Shown: positions 10,877 to 20,663, counted from the first letter of the stretch. The stretch is DNA of 40,446 bases from an uncultured Clostridium sp. (GCA_946548575.1 CAMNPT010000007.1:1-40446), one strand, 5' to 3'. Numbers and translations are program-made. The notes: generated by a model from the sequence alone, not told the origin.

Positions 10877-11626
10877 ATGGCACTACTAACATTAGAAACA
10901 AAAAAATATGCAATAAAAATTAATAATTTTGAAGGACCGTTGGATTTGTTATGTCACTTAATAGATAAAAATAAAATGAATATATATGACATCAATTTAA
11001 GTGAGATAACAGACCAATATTTAGAGTATTTAAAAGAACAAGAAAAAATAAATTTAGAAATAGCAAGTGAATTCTTAGTTATGGCTTCAACTTTATTATA
11101 TTTAAAGTCTAAAAATCTTTTACCAAGAGAAGAAAATGAAGATGAAGAAATAACTGAAGAAGAATTAATAAGAAGAATTATTGAGTATAAAAAATTTAAA
11201 GAGATTAGTAAAACTTTTAAAGAAAACTATTTGAATTTTTCAAAGCGTTATTTTAAACTACCAGAAGAGATAGAACTTCCTAAGCAAAAAATCGGAAAAA
11301 ATTATGAAAATACATTAATACCAAATATTTATACTGATCTACTCCAAAGAAATAAAGAAAAAATTAATGAAAATGCAAAAAATATAGAAAAAATTGCTTT
11401 AACAGATAATTATACAGTAGCAAGCAAGGTTAAAGAAATGTTTAAAGTTCTTATAAAACAGAAAAGATTCGTTTTTAATAAATTATTTTCTATAAAACAG
11501 CATAACAAACAAGAGGTAGTTACTGCATTTTCGGGGTTATTAGAATTATCTAGAAGAAATAAAGTTGATACTATTCAGGAAGAATTGTTTGGAGATATTA
11601 CTGTAGAAAAAGCAAAGAGGGATTAG
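10877..11626 (+). CDS. scpA: segregation and condensation protein A
   Basis: INNFEGPLDLLCHLIDKNKMNIYDINLSEITDQYLEYL, FLVMASTLLYLKSKNLLP. Confidence 0.95.
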   Translation: MALLTLETKKYAIKINNFEGPLDLLCHLIDKNKMNIYDINLSEITDQYLEYLKEQEKINLEIASEFLVMASTLLYLKSKNLLPREENEDEEITEEELIRRIIEYKKFKEISKTFKENYLNFSKRYFKLPEEIELPKQKIGKNYENTLIPNIYTDLLQRNKEKINENAKNIEKIALTDNYTVASKVKEMFKVLIKQKRFVFNKLFSIKQHNKQEVVTAFSGLLELSRRNKVDTIQEELFGDITVEKAKRD

Positions 11627-12106
11627 GGGACGTTCTTTCTTTCCCTATTTCAGGGATTTTAGGACACTCCTTGGTAAATCGGGCACTACTCCTTTAGGGG
11701 GGACGGTGTCCTTATTTTTTTATTTATGATTGATTGGAGTAAAAATTAGAAATTGTTAATTATTAGAATGAGGGATGTTCAGGGCAAAATGTATTATATT
11801 ATTTTTTATTTCATTACTCGGCTCCCTTCATACGCTAAGAAGTTGTTATATTAGAAAACGAGCCTCTTCCACTCAGACCCTTTCGTACCTCAAGTGCCGT
11901 GAACATTCCTCATTTTCTAATATAACAACTTCTAAAGCTTTTTCAGTCGCATTCGTAATTACATGCAAAATAATATAATACATTTTGAACCTGAAAGAAG
12001 CGTATTCTAATAATTTACAAATTTTTTTGAACGAAATGAACGATTAAATAAAAAATAAGGACACCATTCCCCTCTAAAGGAGTAGTGCCCAAAAATCCCT
12101 AAAACA
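11627..12106. mobile_element. about 480-bp nested inverted-repeat (fold-back/MITE-like) element
   Basis: Outer imperfect IR 11681-11719 / 12051-12090; middle perfect 21-bp IR 11785-11805 / 11967-11987; inner perfect 21-bp IR 11838-11858 / 11913-11933. Confidence 0.75.
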
Positions 12107-12163
12107 TAGAAAAAAGTATAAAAATGAAAAAATTGGAAAAACTAATATTAATACCTAAAAGAG

Positions 12164-12793
12164 GTGATAATATTGGTTTTTCTTTTTATTAGCATATTAT
12201 TATCAATAGCAACAATTATTTTTTTACATTCAAAAATAAGAATAGAAATATTAAATTTTAAATTTTATTCTAATAAAACTAATCATATTAATAAAAATTA
12301 TAAATTTATAATACAATTAATCATTTTTAACAAAATTCGAGCAGTAAATATAGAAATTAATAAGAATGCAATTGAAAAACTTAATTTAAAAGGTAAATTT
12401 GAAAAGACAAAACTTAAATTTATAGAAAATAACGTAAAAATAGATAGTAATATAATAAAAAATATTTCGAAATTACAGTTTAAAACTAACTATTTAAATT
12501 TAGATATAAACCTTGGTACAGAAAATTCTGTATATACTTCATTATTAGTTCCTATAATAAGTGGAATTATATCTTATATATTAAGCAAAAATTCTTATAA
12601 TGAGAAATCTATTTATTATAAAGTTGAACCAATTTATTATAATCAAAATATATTTAATATCCAATTATCAGGTATATTTGAGATTAAAATGATACATATT
12701 ATAAATATAATATATATCTTAAATCGTAAAAAAGGAGTGAAGAATAATGAGCGAACATCCAATAGAAGGTCTTATGATTACAGCTATGAATAG
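12164..12793 (+). CDS. DUF2953 domain-containing membrane protein
   Basis: N-terminal TM, family-like pattern, position immediately before ytfJ. Confidence 0.7.
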   Translation: MIILVFLFISILLSIATIIFLHSKIRIEILNFKFYSNKTNHINKNYKFIIQLIIFNKIRAVNIEINKNAIEKLNLKGKFEKTKLKFIENNVKIDSNIIKNISKLQFKTNYLNLDINLGTENSVYTSLLVPIISGIISYILSKNSYNEKSIYYKVEPIYYNQNIFNIQLSGIFEIKMIHIINIIYILNRKKGVKNNERTSNRRSYDYSYE

Positions 12794-13370
12794 TATTCAA
12801 GACATGATAGATGTTAATACTATAATAGGTGAACCTATAGAAACATCAAATAACGTAATTATTATACCTATTTCTAAGGTTTCTTTCGGATTTGCTGCAG
12901 GGGGAAGTGAATTTAAAGGAGAAACTTCAAATGATTTTAAAAGGAGAGAAAAAGAAAACAGGGAAGAATTAAAAACTAGATTACCATTTGGTGGTGGTTC
13001 AGGTGCAGGTGTTACAATAAACCCAATTGCATTTCTTATAATACAGCCAGATAATGTAAGATTGATGCCAGTAAATCATACATCTTCATTAGATAAATTA
13101 TTAGATTATATACCAGATTTAATTGAAAAAACAAATAATATGATGAACAAACACATGCAGACGAAGAAAGAAGAAACTCAGAAAATTCTAAAAGAAATGC
13201 AAAAAAAACATGACGAAACAGAAGTAAATGAAAGAAAAAATAAAGATGAGATAAAGAAAAAAATAGAAAATGAAGCCAAAAAAACTAAAAAAATAATAGA
13301 ACAAGAAGAAATAACGGAACCTGATGAAACTTATGAATTTGAATATGATGATACTTTAGAAGATGAATAA
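12747..13370 (+). CDS. ytfJ: GerW/YtfJ family sporulation protein
   Basis: EHPIEGLMITAMNSIQDMIDVNTIIGEPI...VSFGFAAGGSEF...PFGGGSGAGVTINPIAFL. Confidence 0.94.
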   Translation: MSEHPIEGLMITAMNSIQDMIDVNTIIGEPIETSNNVIIIPISKVSFGFAAGGSEFKGETSNDFKRREKENREELKTRLPFGGGSGAGVTINPIAFLIIQPDNVRLMPVNHTSSLDKLLDYIPDLIEKTNNMMNKHMQTKKEETQKILKEMQKKHDETEVNERKNKDEIKKKIENEAKKTKKIIEQEEITEPDETYEFEYDDTLEDE

Positions 13371-13375
13371 AATTT

Positions 13376-13403
13376 AGCTGACTAAAAATTAGTTGGCTTT
13401 TTA
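13376..13403 (+). terminator. rho-independent terminator
   Basis: agctgacta/tagttggct stem, T-rich tail. Confidence 0.65.
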
Positions 13404-13451
13404 TTTTGTTTATGATATAATTCAAAAAAATAAACTAAAGGAGGTATATTT

Positions 13452-14087
13452 ATGTTAGAAAATATTGAAGTTTTATTTCATAGTAGTATAAGAATAAATA
13501 AAGGAGAAATAATATATATAGACCCATATAAAATAGACAAAAATTATAATGATGCAGATATAATATTTGTAACACATGACCACTTTGATCATTTTTCAGA
13601 AGAAGATATATTAAAAGTAAAAAAAGAAGATACTATTATTGTTGTTACAAAAGATTTAGTTGAAAAATCATTAAATCTAGGATTTGAAAGAAATTCTATT
13701 ATAGATGTAGAACCAAATGAATTAAAAACAATTGGAAAAATTAAATTTAAAACAATTCCATCATATAATACAAATAAAGATTTTCATCCAAAATCAAATG
13801 GTTGGGTAGGTTATATTTTAGAAATAAACAATGTTAAGTATTATATAGCAGGTGATACAGATATAACTGAGGAAAATAAAAAGGTGCAATGTGATGTTGC
13901 ATTTGTTCCAGTTGGAGGAACATATACAATGAATTATAAAGAAGCTGCTGATTTAATAAACATAATTAATCCTAAAATTGCAGTTCCTATTCATTATGGA
14001 AGTGTAGCTGGAGAAAAAGCAGATGGACAAAGATTTGTGAAACTTTTAAATTCAAATATTGAAGGAAAAGTTTTAATGTCAGATTAA
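13452..14087 (+). CDS. MBL-fold metallo-hydrolase
   Basis: FVTHDHFDHFSEEDI, YYIAGDTD, PIHYGSVAGEKADGQRF. Confidence 0.9.
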   Translation: MLENIEVLFHSSIRINKGEIIYIDPYKIDKNYNDADIIFVTHDHFDHFSEEDILKVKKEDTIIVVTKDLVEKSLNLGFERNSIIDVEPNELKTIGKIKFKTIPSYNTNKDFHPKSNGWVGYILEINNVKYYIAGDTDITEENKKVQCDVAFVPVGGTYTMNYKEAADLINIINPKIAVPIHYGSVAGEKADGQRFVKLLNSNIEGKVLMSD

Positions 14088-14102
14088 ATTTAAGGAAAAA
14101 AT

Positions 14103-14966
14103 ATGAATATTATTGAAAAAATATTGGATAACAAAATATTAGATAACATGAGAAATGATCATATCAATGAATCTTCTGCTGAATGTTCATATTATGTTAT
14201 ATTATCATTTATACCATTTTTAATTTTATTATTAACTTTAATCCAATATACAAATATTGAACCACAACAATTATTTGAAACAATTTCAAATGTAATACCT
14301 GAAACTATGAAAGAGATGATGCTTGGAATAATTAGAGAAGTATATTCTAAATCTTTAGGTACAATTTCAATTTCTTTAATTTTCATATTATTTTCAGCAG
14401 ATAGAGCAGTATTTGCATTATCTAAGGAATTACATTTTATATATAAATTTGATGATTCAAAAAATAAATCTATTATTTATTTGAAAATTGTATCTTTACT
14501 ACAAACAATATTATTTATAATATTAATAACGCTTGGATTAGGTATAATGGTTTTTGGTAAACCTGTTATTGCTACAATTAAAGATCATGCAAATATTTTA
14601 CAAAATTATACAATATTTTCTGAAATTATAACTACAATAATACTTTTTGTAATTTTATTTTTAATTTTAGTGTTAATGTATAAATTTATTGCAAGAAAAA
14701 GAATGAAAATTAAAGAACAAATAAGAGGTGCGTTATTTGCATCTATAGCTATTAATATTGTATCATTTGTGTTTTCAAAATATTTAGAAATTTTTAGAGG
14801 GTTTTCTACCACCTATGGTAGTTTAACAGCATTAATGCTTGTTATGATGTGGACATATAGTTGTTTCTATATGATATTTATAGGCGCAGAAATTAATAAG
14901 TTTTATTATATAAAGAAATTAGAAATTGTTAATTACTATATTAAGGAATACTCAAGGCAAAATTAA
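14103..14966 (+). CDS. YihY/virulence factor BrkB family membrane protein
   Basis: Multi-TM; STTYGSLTALMLVMMWTYSCFYMIFIGAEINKF. Confidence 0.88.
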   Translation: MNIIEKILDNKILDNMRNDHINESSAECSYYVILSFIPFLILLLTLIQYTNIEPQQLFETISNVIPETMKEMMLGIIREVYSKSLGTISISLIFILFSADRAVFALSKELHFIYKFDDSKNKSIIYLKIVSLLQTILFIILITLGLGIMVFGKPVIATIKDHANILQNYTIFSEIITTIILFVILFLILVLMYKFIARKRMKIKEQIRGALFASIAINIVSFVFSKYLEIFRGFSTTYGSLTALMLVMMWTYSCFYMIFIGAEINKFYYIKKLEIVNYYIKEYSRQN

Positions 14967-15020
14967 TATATTAATTTTGAACGTGAGAGAGGCTCAATAT
15001 TGTAATTAACAGTGTGTCCT
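14916..15020. repeat. Short relative of the 11.6-12.1 kb fold-back element at the yihY/dacF convergence; contains a 22-bp perfect palindrome
   Basis: Shares aaattagaaattgttaatta exactly with 11743-11762; TGTTAATTAC (14927) / GTAATTAACA (15002); CAAAATTAATATATTAATTTTG 14958-14979. Confidence 0.6.
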
Positions 15021-16257
15021 AATCTCTTAATAAATCTATCCATGAATAATAAACCTTTTTTAACATAGTAAATAAATTGATTTTTTCAACATCATTTTTA
15101 GCAACAATATCTACTGTAGATAAAATTTCATCATTTAATGAAAAGGAAATTTCTCCAAGTTTTTGACCAGCTACGATTGGTGCCATTACTTTATCATCTA
15201 AAGTTAAAGATTGTTCTATATTATTATCTCGACCTTTTTCTATTAAAGTACCAGCATTGTCTTTCAAAACCGCTTCTACAGTGTTTTTTATACCTTTATC
15301 AACATCTAACTTTTTTACAACTTCATCTTTTTTTCCAAATTGTTTAAAAGAAAATGTATTAAAACCATAATCTAATAATTTTTGAGCCTCACTAAATCTT
15401 ATTTTTGTGGAAGGTGCTTTCATAATTACAGCAATTAAAGATAAATCATCACGTGTTGCACTTGCAGATAAATTATATAATGCAAGGGAAGTAGACCCAG
15501 TTTTTAATCCTGTTGCACCTTTATATGTTCTAATTAATTTATTTGTGTTAGACAAAGAGGATTTTCCATCTCTTAAACTGTCAGTCCATATTGTAGTATA
15601 TTTTTTTACAGAAGGATGATTATTTAACAATTCTCTTGACATTAAGGAAATATCATAACTTGAAGTTAGATGACCATCTTCATCTAAACCATGACAATTT
15701 TTAAAAGTAGTATCATTCATACCAAGTTGTTTAGCTTTATCATTCATCATTTGTACAAAAGCCTCTTCTGAACCTGCAATAAATTCACTCATTGCAACAA
15801 CACAATCATTTGCAGAATTAACACAGATAGCTTTTAACATTTCTTCAACAGTTAAAGTTTCTCTAGGATCTAACCAAATTTGAGAACCTCCCATACTAGC
15901 TGCATTTTCTGAACAAGGCACATTATCTGTTGAATTTATTTTTCCACTGTCTAAAGCTTCCATTATTAATAATATACTCATGACTTTTGTAACAGAAGCA
16001 GGACGTAATTGTTCATGAATATTATGACTATATAATATTTGACCAGTTGATTGTTCAATTAAAATAGCAGATCCAGATTCTAAATTAAGAGAGTTTTCTG
16101 TTACTTCTGAGGTGGTTTCTTCAATCTTATTTTGATTAGAAGACCATACATAAGTTGAATTTTCAGCAAAACTAGGTAATGTAAAAGAAAATGTTATTAT
16201 CAAAATTAGAATAAAACAAATAGAAAATTTATAATTTCTCATAAAAAATCCCTCCAA
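15019..16257 (-). CDS. serine-type D-alanyl-D-alanine carboxypeptidase (DacF-like, peptidase S11)
   Basis: RPASVTKVMSILLIMEAL (SxxK), ENAASMGGSQIWL, TGLKTGSTSLALYNLSASA (KTG). Confidence 0.93.
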   Translation of the reverse strand: MEGFFMRNYKFSICFILILIITFSFTLPSFAENSTYVWSSNQNKIEETTSEVTENSLNLESGSAILIEQSTGQILYSHNIHEQLRPASVTKVMSILLIMEALDSGKINSTDNVPCSENAASMGGSQIWLDPRETLTVEEMLKAICVNSANDCVVAMSEFIAGSEEAFVQMMNDKAKQLGMNDTTFKNCHGLDEDGHLTSSYDISLMSRELLNNHPSVKKYTTIWTDSLRDGKSSLSNTNKLIRTYKGATGLKTGSTSLALYNLSASATRDDLSLIAVIMKAPSTKIRFSEAQKLLDYGFNTFSFKQFGKKDEVVKKLDVDKGIKNTVEAVLKDNAGTLIEKGRDNNIEQSLTLDDKVMAPIVAGQKLGEISFSLNDEILSTVDIVAKNDVEKINLFTMLKKVYYSWIDLLRD

Positions 16258-16312
16258 TTGATATTAAAATATATTCAAAGTATATTTTAAATATTCAATA
16301 AGAGGAAATAAA

Positions 16313-16975
16313 TCAAACTTGTTTAACTGAAATTAAAGTAGTAGTTATAGTATTCCCATCTGTTGAAGCATTAATTTTAATTGTATTACCAGTATCATTT
16401 CTAAATTTTAAATCATAACTACCATAAGCAACAGCTGCATCTTTACCTTTTTGGATATATGGGACATAGTTACTATGTGCATGTCTTTCAGTAACTACTA
16501 AACCAGGAGTAGCTAAAACAGCATTATATAAAGTACTGCTTATTTGACAATTACCACCACCAAGACCTTTTTTCATCCTACCTTTATTATCAAAAATATC
16601 AGCTTTTTGATATCCTTTTGAAGTAGTAGCTTGTCCAACTGTATTACAAAATGAAAATGTATTTCCAGTTTCTACAGTTGTACCATTTAATGTATTACAA
16701 GTAATACGTATATTATTTTGTCTAGCTGAATCATTGGAATAAATTTTTGTAGAAAAAGTCGCAACTTGCTCTTCTTTATATTGAGGTTGTTTTTTTTCTT
16801 CTTCTTTATTTTTTTCTTCTGATGTTTTATTTTCTTCTGTTTGATTTTTAGATGATGTTTTTTCAGCCTTATAATTATTTTCATTATTATTTTGATTAGT
16901 AACATAATAATAAATTCCAATACCAACAATAATAGAAACAATAAAAAATAAAATAATCCATCTTTTTTTATTCAT
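16313..16975 (-). CDS. VanW-like protein
   Basis: ATFSTKIYSNDSARQNNIRITCNTLNGTTVETGNTFSFCNTVGQATTSKGYQKADIF...GGGNCQISSTLYNAVL. Confidence 0.92.
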   Translation of the reverse strand: MNKKRWIILFFIVSIIVGIGIYYYVTNQNNNENNYKAEKTSSKNQTEENKTSEEKNKEEEKKQPQYKEEQVATFSTKIYSNDSARQNNIRITCNTLNGTTVETGNTFSFCNTVGQATTSKGYQKADIFDNKGRMKKGLGGGNCQISSTLYNAVLATPGLVVTERHAHSNYVPYIQKGKDAAVAYGSYDLKFRNDTGNTIKINASTDGNTITTTLISVKQV

Positions 16976-17078
16976 TTAAATCACCAATTTTAGTGTAACC
17001 AAAAATATTAAAAATATTGACATTTTTTAAAAATAAAAGTATAATTAATATGTTAAACAAAATTAAAGGAGAAGAATT

Positions 17079-17240
17079 ATGCTATCAAAATATTGGAAGA
17101 AGATAGGTATGTTAATATTAATAATTGCTTGTGTATTCAATATTATGGGAAAACTAGTAAGAAAAGTATCATTAAATAAAGAAATGATATATTCAGCACA
17201 ATATATGTATGAACAGGAACAAAAAAATAAAACAAAATAA
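17079..17240 (+). CDS. small (53 aa) single-TM protein, below the ORF track cutoff
   Basis: MLSKYWKKIGMLILIIACVFNIMGKLVRKVSLNKEMIYSAQYMYEQEQKNKTK*, RBS aaaggagaa. Confidence 0.55.
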   Translation: MLSKYWKKIGMLILIIACVFNIMGKLVRKVSLNKEMIYSAQYMYEQEQKNKTK

Positions 17241-17323
17241 TTAAATTTACTTGAAAAAATACAAAAAATATGTTATGATAAAAAACAGTCATGTTTATTA
17301 ATTCGAGAAAGAGGTGAACTGAA

Positions 17324-17524
17324 ATGAAAAAAGATTTACATCCAGAATACAACCAAACAACTATTACATGTGCTTGTGGAAATGTATTAGAAGTTGGTTC
17401 AACAAAAAAAGATTTAAAAGTAGATGTATGCTCAAAATGTCACCCATACTGGACAGGTAACTTAAGACAAGATACAGTAGGTGGAAGAGCAGACAGATTT
17501 AAAAAGAAATATGGTCTTGCATAA
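17324..17524 (+). CDS. rpmE: 50S ribosomal protein L31 (zinc-type)
   Basis: MKKDLHPEYNQTTITCACGNVLEVGSTKKDLKVDVCSKCHPYWTG. Confidence 0.97.
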   Translation: MKKDLHPEYNQTTITCACGNVLEVGSTKKDLKVDVCSKCHPYWTGNLRQDTVGGRADRFKKKYGLA

Positions 17525-17539
17525 GACCTTATTTTTTTG
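17513..17539 (+). terminator. terminator overlapping the end of rpmE
   Basis: ggtctt/aagacc + T run. Confidence 0.6.
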
Positions 17540-17621
17540 CTTTAATTTCTTGCAAAAATCGACAAAATGTAATAGAATATTCAAAGAGAAAAATATCACC
17601 AATAGGACATAGGAGGTAAAA

Positions 17622-18977
17622 TTGGAATTTCAAAAAGATTATATAGAAAAAGTAAAACAATTAAATAATAATAAAAAACCTAAATACACAATTTTAACAA
17701 TGGGTTGTCAATTAAATGAAAATGATTCAGAAAAATTATGTGGTATGTTAGATGAAATGGGATATATAAAGACAGAAAACCAACAAGAAGCTGAATTGGC
17801 ATTATTTAATACATGTTGTGTAAGAGAAAATGCAGAAGATAAATTATTTGGAAAATTAGGTGAATTAAAAAAACTAAAGGCAGAAAAAGGGATTATCATA
17901 GCTATTGGTGGATGTATGATGCAAGAAAAGCATATAACAGAAAAAATCAAAAAAAGTTATCCTTTTGTAGATATACTATTTGGAACTCACACACTTCATA
18001 AATTTCCAGAAGATTTATATAAAAGTCTTTCTGAAAAAAGAAAATTAGAAGATATTATAGATATTGATGGAGAAATATATGAAGGTTTACCTATAAAGAG
18101 AGAGAGTAATATCAAAGCTTCTGTTACTATTATGAATGGATGTAATAATTTTTGTACATATTGTATAGTTCCTTATGTAAGGGGAAGAGAAAGAAGTAGA
18201 GAACCAAAAGAAATAATAAATGAGGTACAAGATTTAGCAAATAAAGGATATAAAGAAATAACATTACTAGGTCAAAATGTAAATTCATATGCTTATTCAT
18301 TTTCAACATTATTAAGAGAAATAAATAAAATTGATGGAATAGAAAGAATCCGCTTCGTATCTCCACATCCAAAAGATTTTACAGATGATGTAATAGATGC
18401 TATAGCTGAATGTGATAAAGTTTGTAAATTAGTACATTTACCGCTTCAATCTGGAAATACAAAAGTATTAAAAGAAATGAACAGAAAGTATACTAAAGAA
18501 CAATATCTTAATTTAGTAGAAAAAATGAAAAGTAAAATACCAAATTTAACATTGTCAACAGATATAATAGTTGGTTTTCCAGGAGAAACTGATATAGAAT
18601 TTGAAGATACTTTAGATGTTGTAAATAAAGTTAAATTTGAACAAGTATATATGTTTATATATTCAAAAAGAGTTGGAACACCTGGATACAGTATGAAAAA
18701 TCAAGTTCCAGAAGAAATAAAACATAAAAGATTTGATAAATTGAAACATTTAGTAGAAACTCAAATTGAAGAAAATAATAAAAAATATATTGGAACAATT
18801 CAAAAGGTATTAGTTGAAGGAAAAAGTAAAAACAATGAAAATATGTTATCAGGAAGAACTGATAGCAACAAAGTAGTCATATTTGAGGGACAAGAAAATT
18901 TAATTGGTAAAATTGTAAATTTAAATATAGTATCAGAACATATGTGGTACTTAAAAGGAGAAAAAAATGGAAACTAA
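17622..18977 (+). CDS. miaB: tRNA-2-methylthio-N6-dimethylallyladenosine synthase
   Basis: GCQLNENDSE, NGCNNFCTYCIVPYVRGRERSR, TDIIVGFPGET, TRAM-like C-term. Confidence 0.96.
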   Translation: MEFQKDYIEKVKQLNNNKKPKYTILTMGCQLNENDSEKLCGMLDEMGYIKTENQQEAELALFNTCCVRENAEDKLFGKLGELKKLKAEKGIIIAIGGCMMQEKHITEKIKKSYPFVDILFGTHTLHKFPEDLYKSLSEKRKLEDIIDIDGEIYEGLPIKRESNIKASVTIMNGCNNFCTYCIVPYVRGRERSREPKEIINEVQDLANKGYKEITLLGQNVNSYAYSFSTLLREINKIDGIERIRFVSPHPKDFTDDVIDAIAECDKVCKLVHLPLQSGNTKVLKEMNRKYTKEQYLNLVEKMKSKIPNLTLSTDIIVGFPGETDIEFEDTLDVVNKVKFEQVYMFIYSKRVGTPGYSMKNQVPEEIKHKRFDKLKHLVETQIEENNKKYIGTIQKVLVEGKSKNNENMLSGRTDSNKVVIFEGQENLIGKIVNLNIVSEHMWYLKGEKNGN

Positions 18978-19554
18978 TGATAATGTAAAAGCATTGGCAA
19001 AATTGGGAGTTGATTCAAAAGATATAGCAAATGTTTATTTAGAAATTACAGAAGAAGGAAAAGATATTCCAAAAGATGTTTATATAAATAATTTAACAAA
19101 AACTTTAAAATTCTTTCAATCAAGAAATAGTGGTATTGAAAATAATACTGATGAAGCTATATATAAAGAAAATGTTTTAGACATGATAAAAAATAATCCT
19201 AAACTTGTAGGTTCAGATTTAAATAAAAATATAAAACCTTTATGTAGTAAACTTGATACATACTATTTTATGAAACCAGGGTATACAAATAAAGTGATAA
19301 AACAAAATCCTAAAATATTTAATATAAATAGTACTGATTTAGAAAAATATTCAACTATATTTTCAAATTTTGCAATTAAAGTAGATGGGCAAATTGTAAA
19401 TTTGTTTGAATATATAATAAAAAAAGACAGTGATATTTTAACAAATGATGTTCAAAAGTTTTATGAAAAAATTATAGATTTGGAAACTATAAAAAAATCA
19501 AAACTTATAACTGAACAAGAGTTAAATAAAATTAGGGGGGAAATACTGTTATGA
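18967..19554 (+). CDS. hypothetical helical-repeat protein (mTERF-like NPK...L pattern)
   Basis: Two similar helical units with NPKLV and NPKIFNINSTDLEKYSTIF; overlaps miaB end and next ORF start. Confidence 0.6.
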   Translation: METNDNVKALAKLGVDSKDIANVYLEITEEGKDIPKDVYINNLTKTLKFFQSRNSGIENNTDEAIYKENVLDMIKNNPKLVGSDLNKNIKPLCSKLDTYYFMKPGYTNKVIKQNPKIFNINSTDLEKYSTIFSNFAIKVDGQIVNLFEYIIKKDSDILTNDVQKFYEKIIDLETIKKSKLITEQELNKIRGEILL

Positions 19555-19766
19555 GTGAGTATTCAGATTTTGATACAGCTGTAGAAATAATGGCATATAA
19601 AATTTCAGATTGTGTTAAAAAAGTTGAACAAGATGAAACTTACAAAAAAGAGTTAGAACTGTTAAGAAAAGAAAGAGATAAAATGTATAGTGGAGATAAA
19701 GAAACAATACATAAAATCCTTGAAGTTTATGGTAAAGAAATAAAAGATATATATAAAAATATTTAG
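19551..19766 (+). CDS. small charged helical protein, candidate antitoxin partner of the zeta-toxin-like gene
   Basis: 71 aa, ATGA overlap with previous ORF, 21 bp before a zeta-toxin gene. Confidence 0.5.
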   Translation: MSEYSDFDTAVEIMAYKISDCVKKVEQDETYKKELELLRKERDKMYSGDKETIHKILEVYGKEIKDIYKNI

Positions 19767-19787
19767 TCATCTGAAAGGGGTATATAA

Positions 19788-20654
19788 ATGCAACAAAGTA
19801 TAAGAGATAAATACAAACTTACAGAACAAGAAAATGAAAAAATTTATAATCAAATTGAACAAGAAGTTTTTGGTGAGGTTCCTACAAGTGAAAAACCAAT
19901 TACAATTATTGTTGGTGGTCAATCTGGAGCAGGTAAAGGTGCAGTTATTTCATATTCAAAAAATGAATTGATAGAAAGTGGTAGAAATCCAATAATAATT
20001 ACTACTGATGAATATAAACCATATCATCCAAAAGCAAAAGAAATTGCCAAAAAATATCCAACTGAATATGTAGAAATAATAGAACAATATGCAGGAAATT
20101 GGACAGGTAGAGTATTAAAAAAAGCAATTGATGATAAATATGATTTTATATTTGAAGGTACTTTAAAAAATGATAGAATTTTAAAAAGAATAAAAGAAAT
20201 GCATGATAGAGGTTTTTCAATAAAAACAAGAGTTTTGGCTGTTCCTAAATTAGAAAGTCTGATATCTCTTCATGAAAGATATCAACAGCAAATAGATACA
20301 ATAGGTTTAGGTAGGTTGATTTCAATAAAACAACATAATATGGCATATAATGGAATACCTTCAGTAATTGACCAAATTGAAAAATCTGGTCTTTGTGATG
20401 TTGAAGTTTTTATAAGAGGTGAAGAACTACATAAACCTAAAATGGTATATTCAAGTTGCGTAAAAAATAATTCTTATATAACTGCAAGACAAGCTTTAGA
20501 AGAATGTCGAAAAAACCAAGCATATAAAACAAGTAAATCTGCTAAACAAAGAATAGATACTTTAAAACAACAATTTATTAATAGGAATGCTTCAAAAGAA
20601 GAAATGGAACAATTAAATGAATTAGAAGAAGAATTTTTAAATTATATTAGATAG
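19788..20654 (+). CDS. zeta toxin family protein (P-loop kinase)
   Basis: ITIIVGGQSGAGKGAVISYSK Walker A; TTDEYKPYHPKAKEIAKKYP; DFIFEGTL. Confidence 0.88.
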   Translation: MQQSIRDKYKLTEQENEKIYNQIEQEVFGEVPTSEKPITIIVGGQSGAGKGAVISYSKNELIESGRNPIIITTDEYKPYHPKAKEIAKKYPTEYVEIIEQYAGNWTGRVLKKAIDDKYDFIFEGTLKNDRILKRIKEMHDRGFSIKTRVLAVPKLESLISLHERYQQQIDTIGLGRLISIKQHNMAYNGIPSVIDQIEKSGLCDVEVFIRGEELHKPKMVYSSCVKNNSYITARQALEECRKNQAYKTSKSAKQRIDTLKQQFINRNASKEEMEQLNELEEEFLNYIR

Positions 20655-20663
20655 GAGTATATA

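Noticed and set aside
11775-11978. 67-aa ORF inside the fold-back element
   Set aside because: Lies across inverted-repeat arms, no RBS or family resemblance; probably chance.
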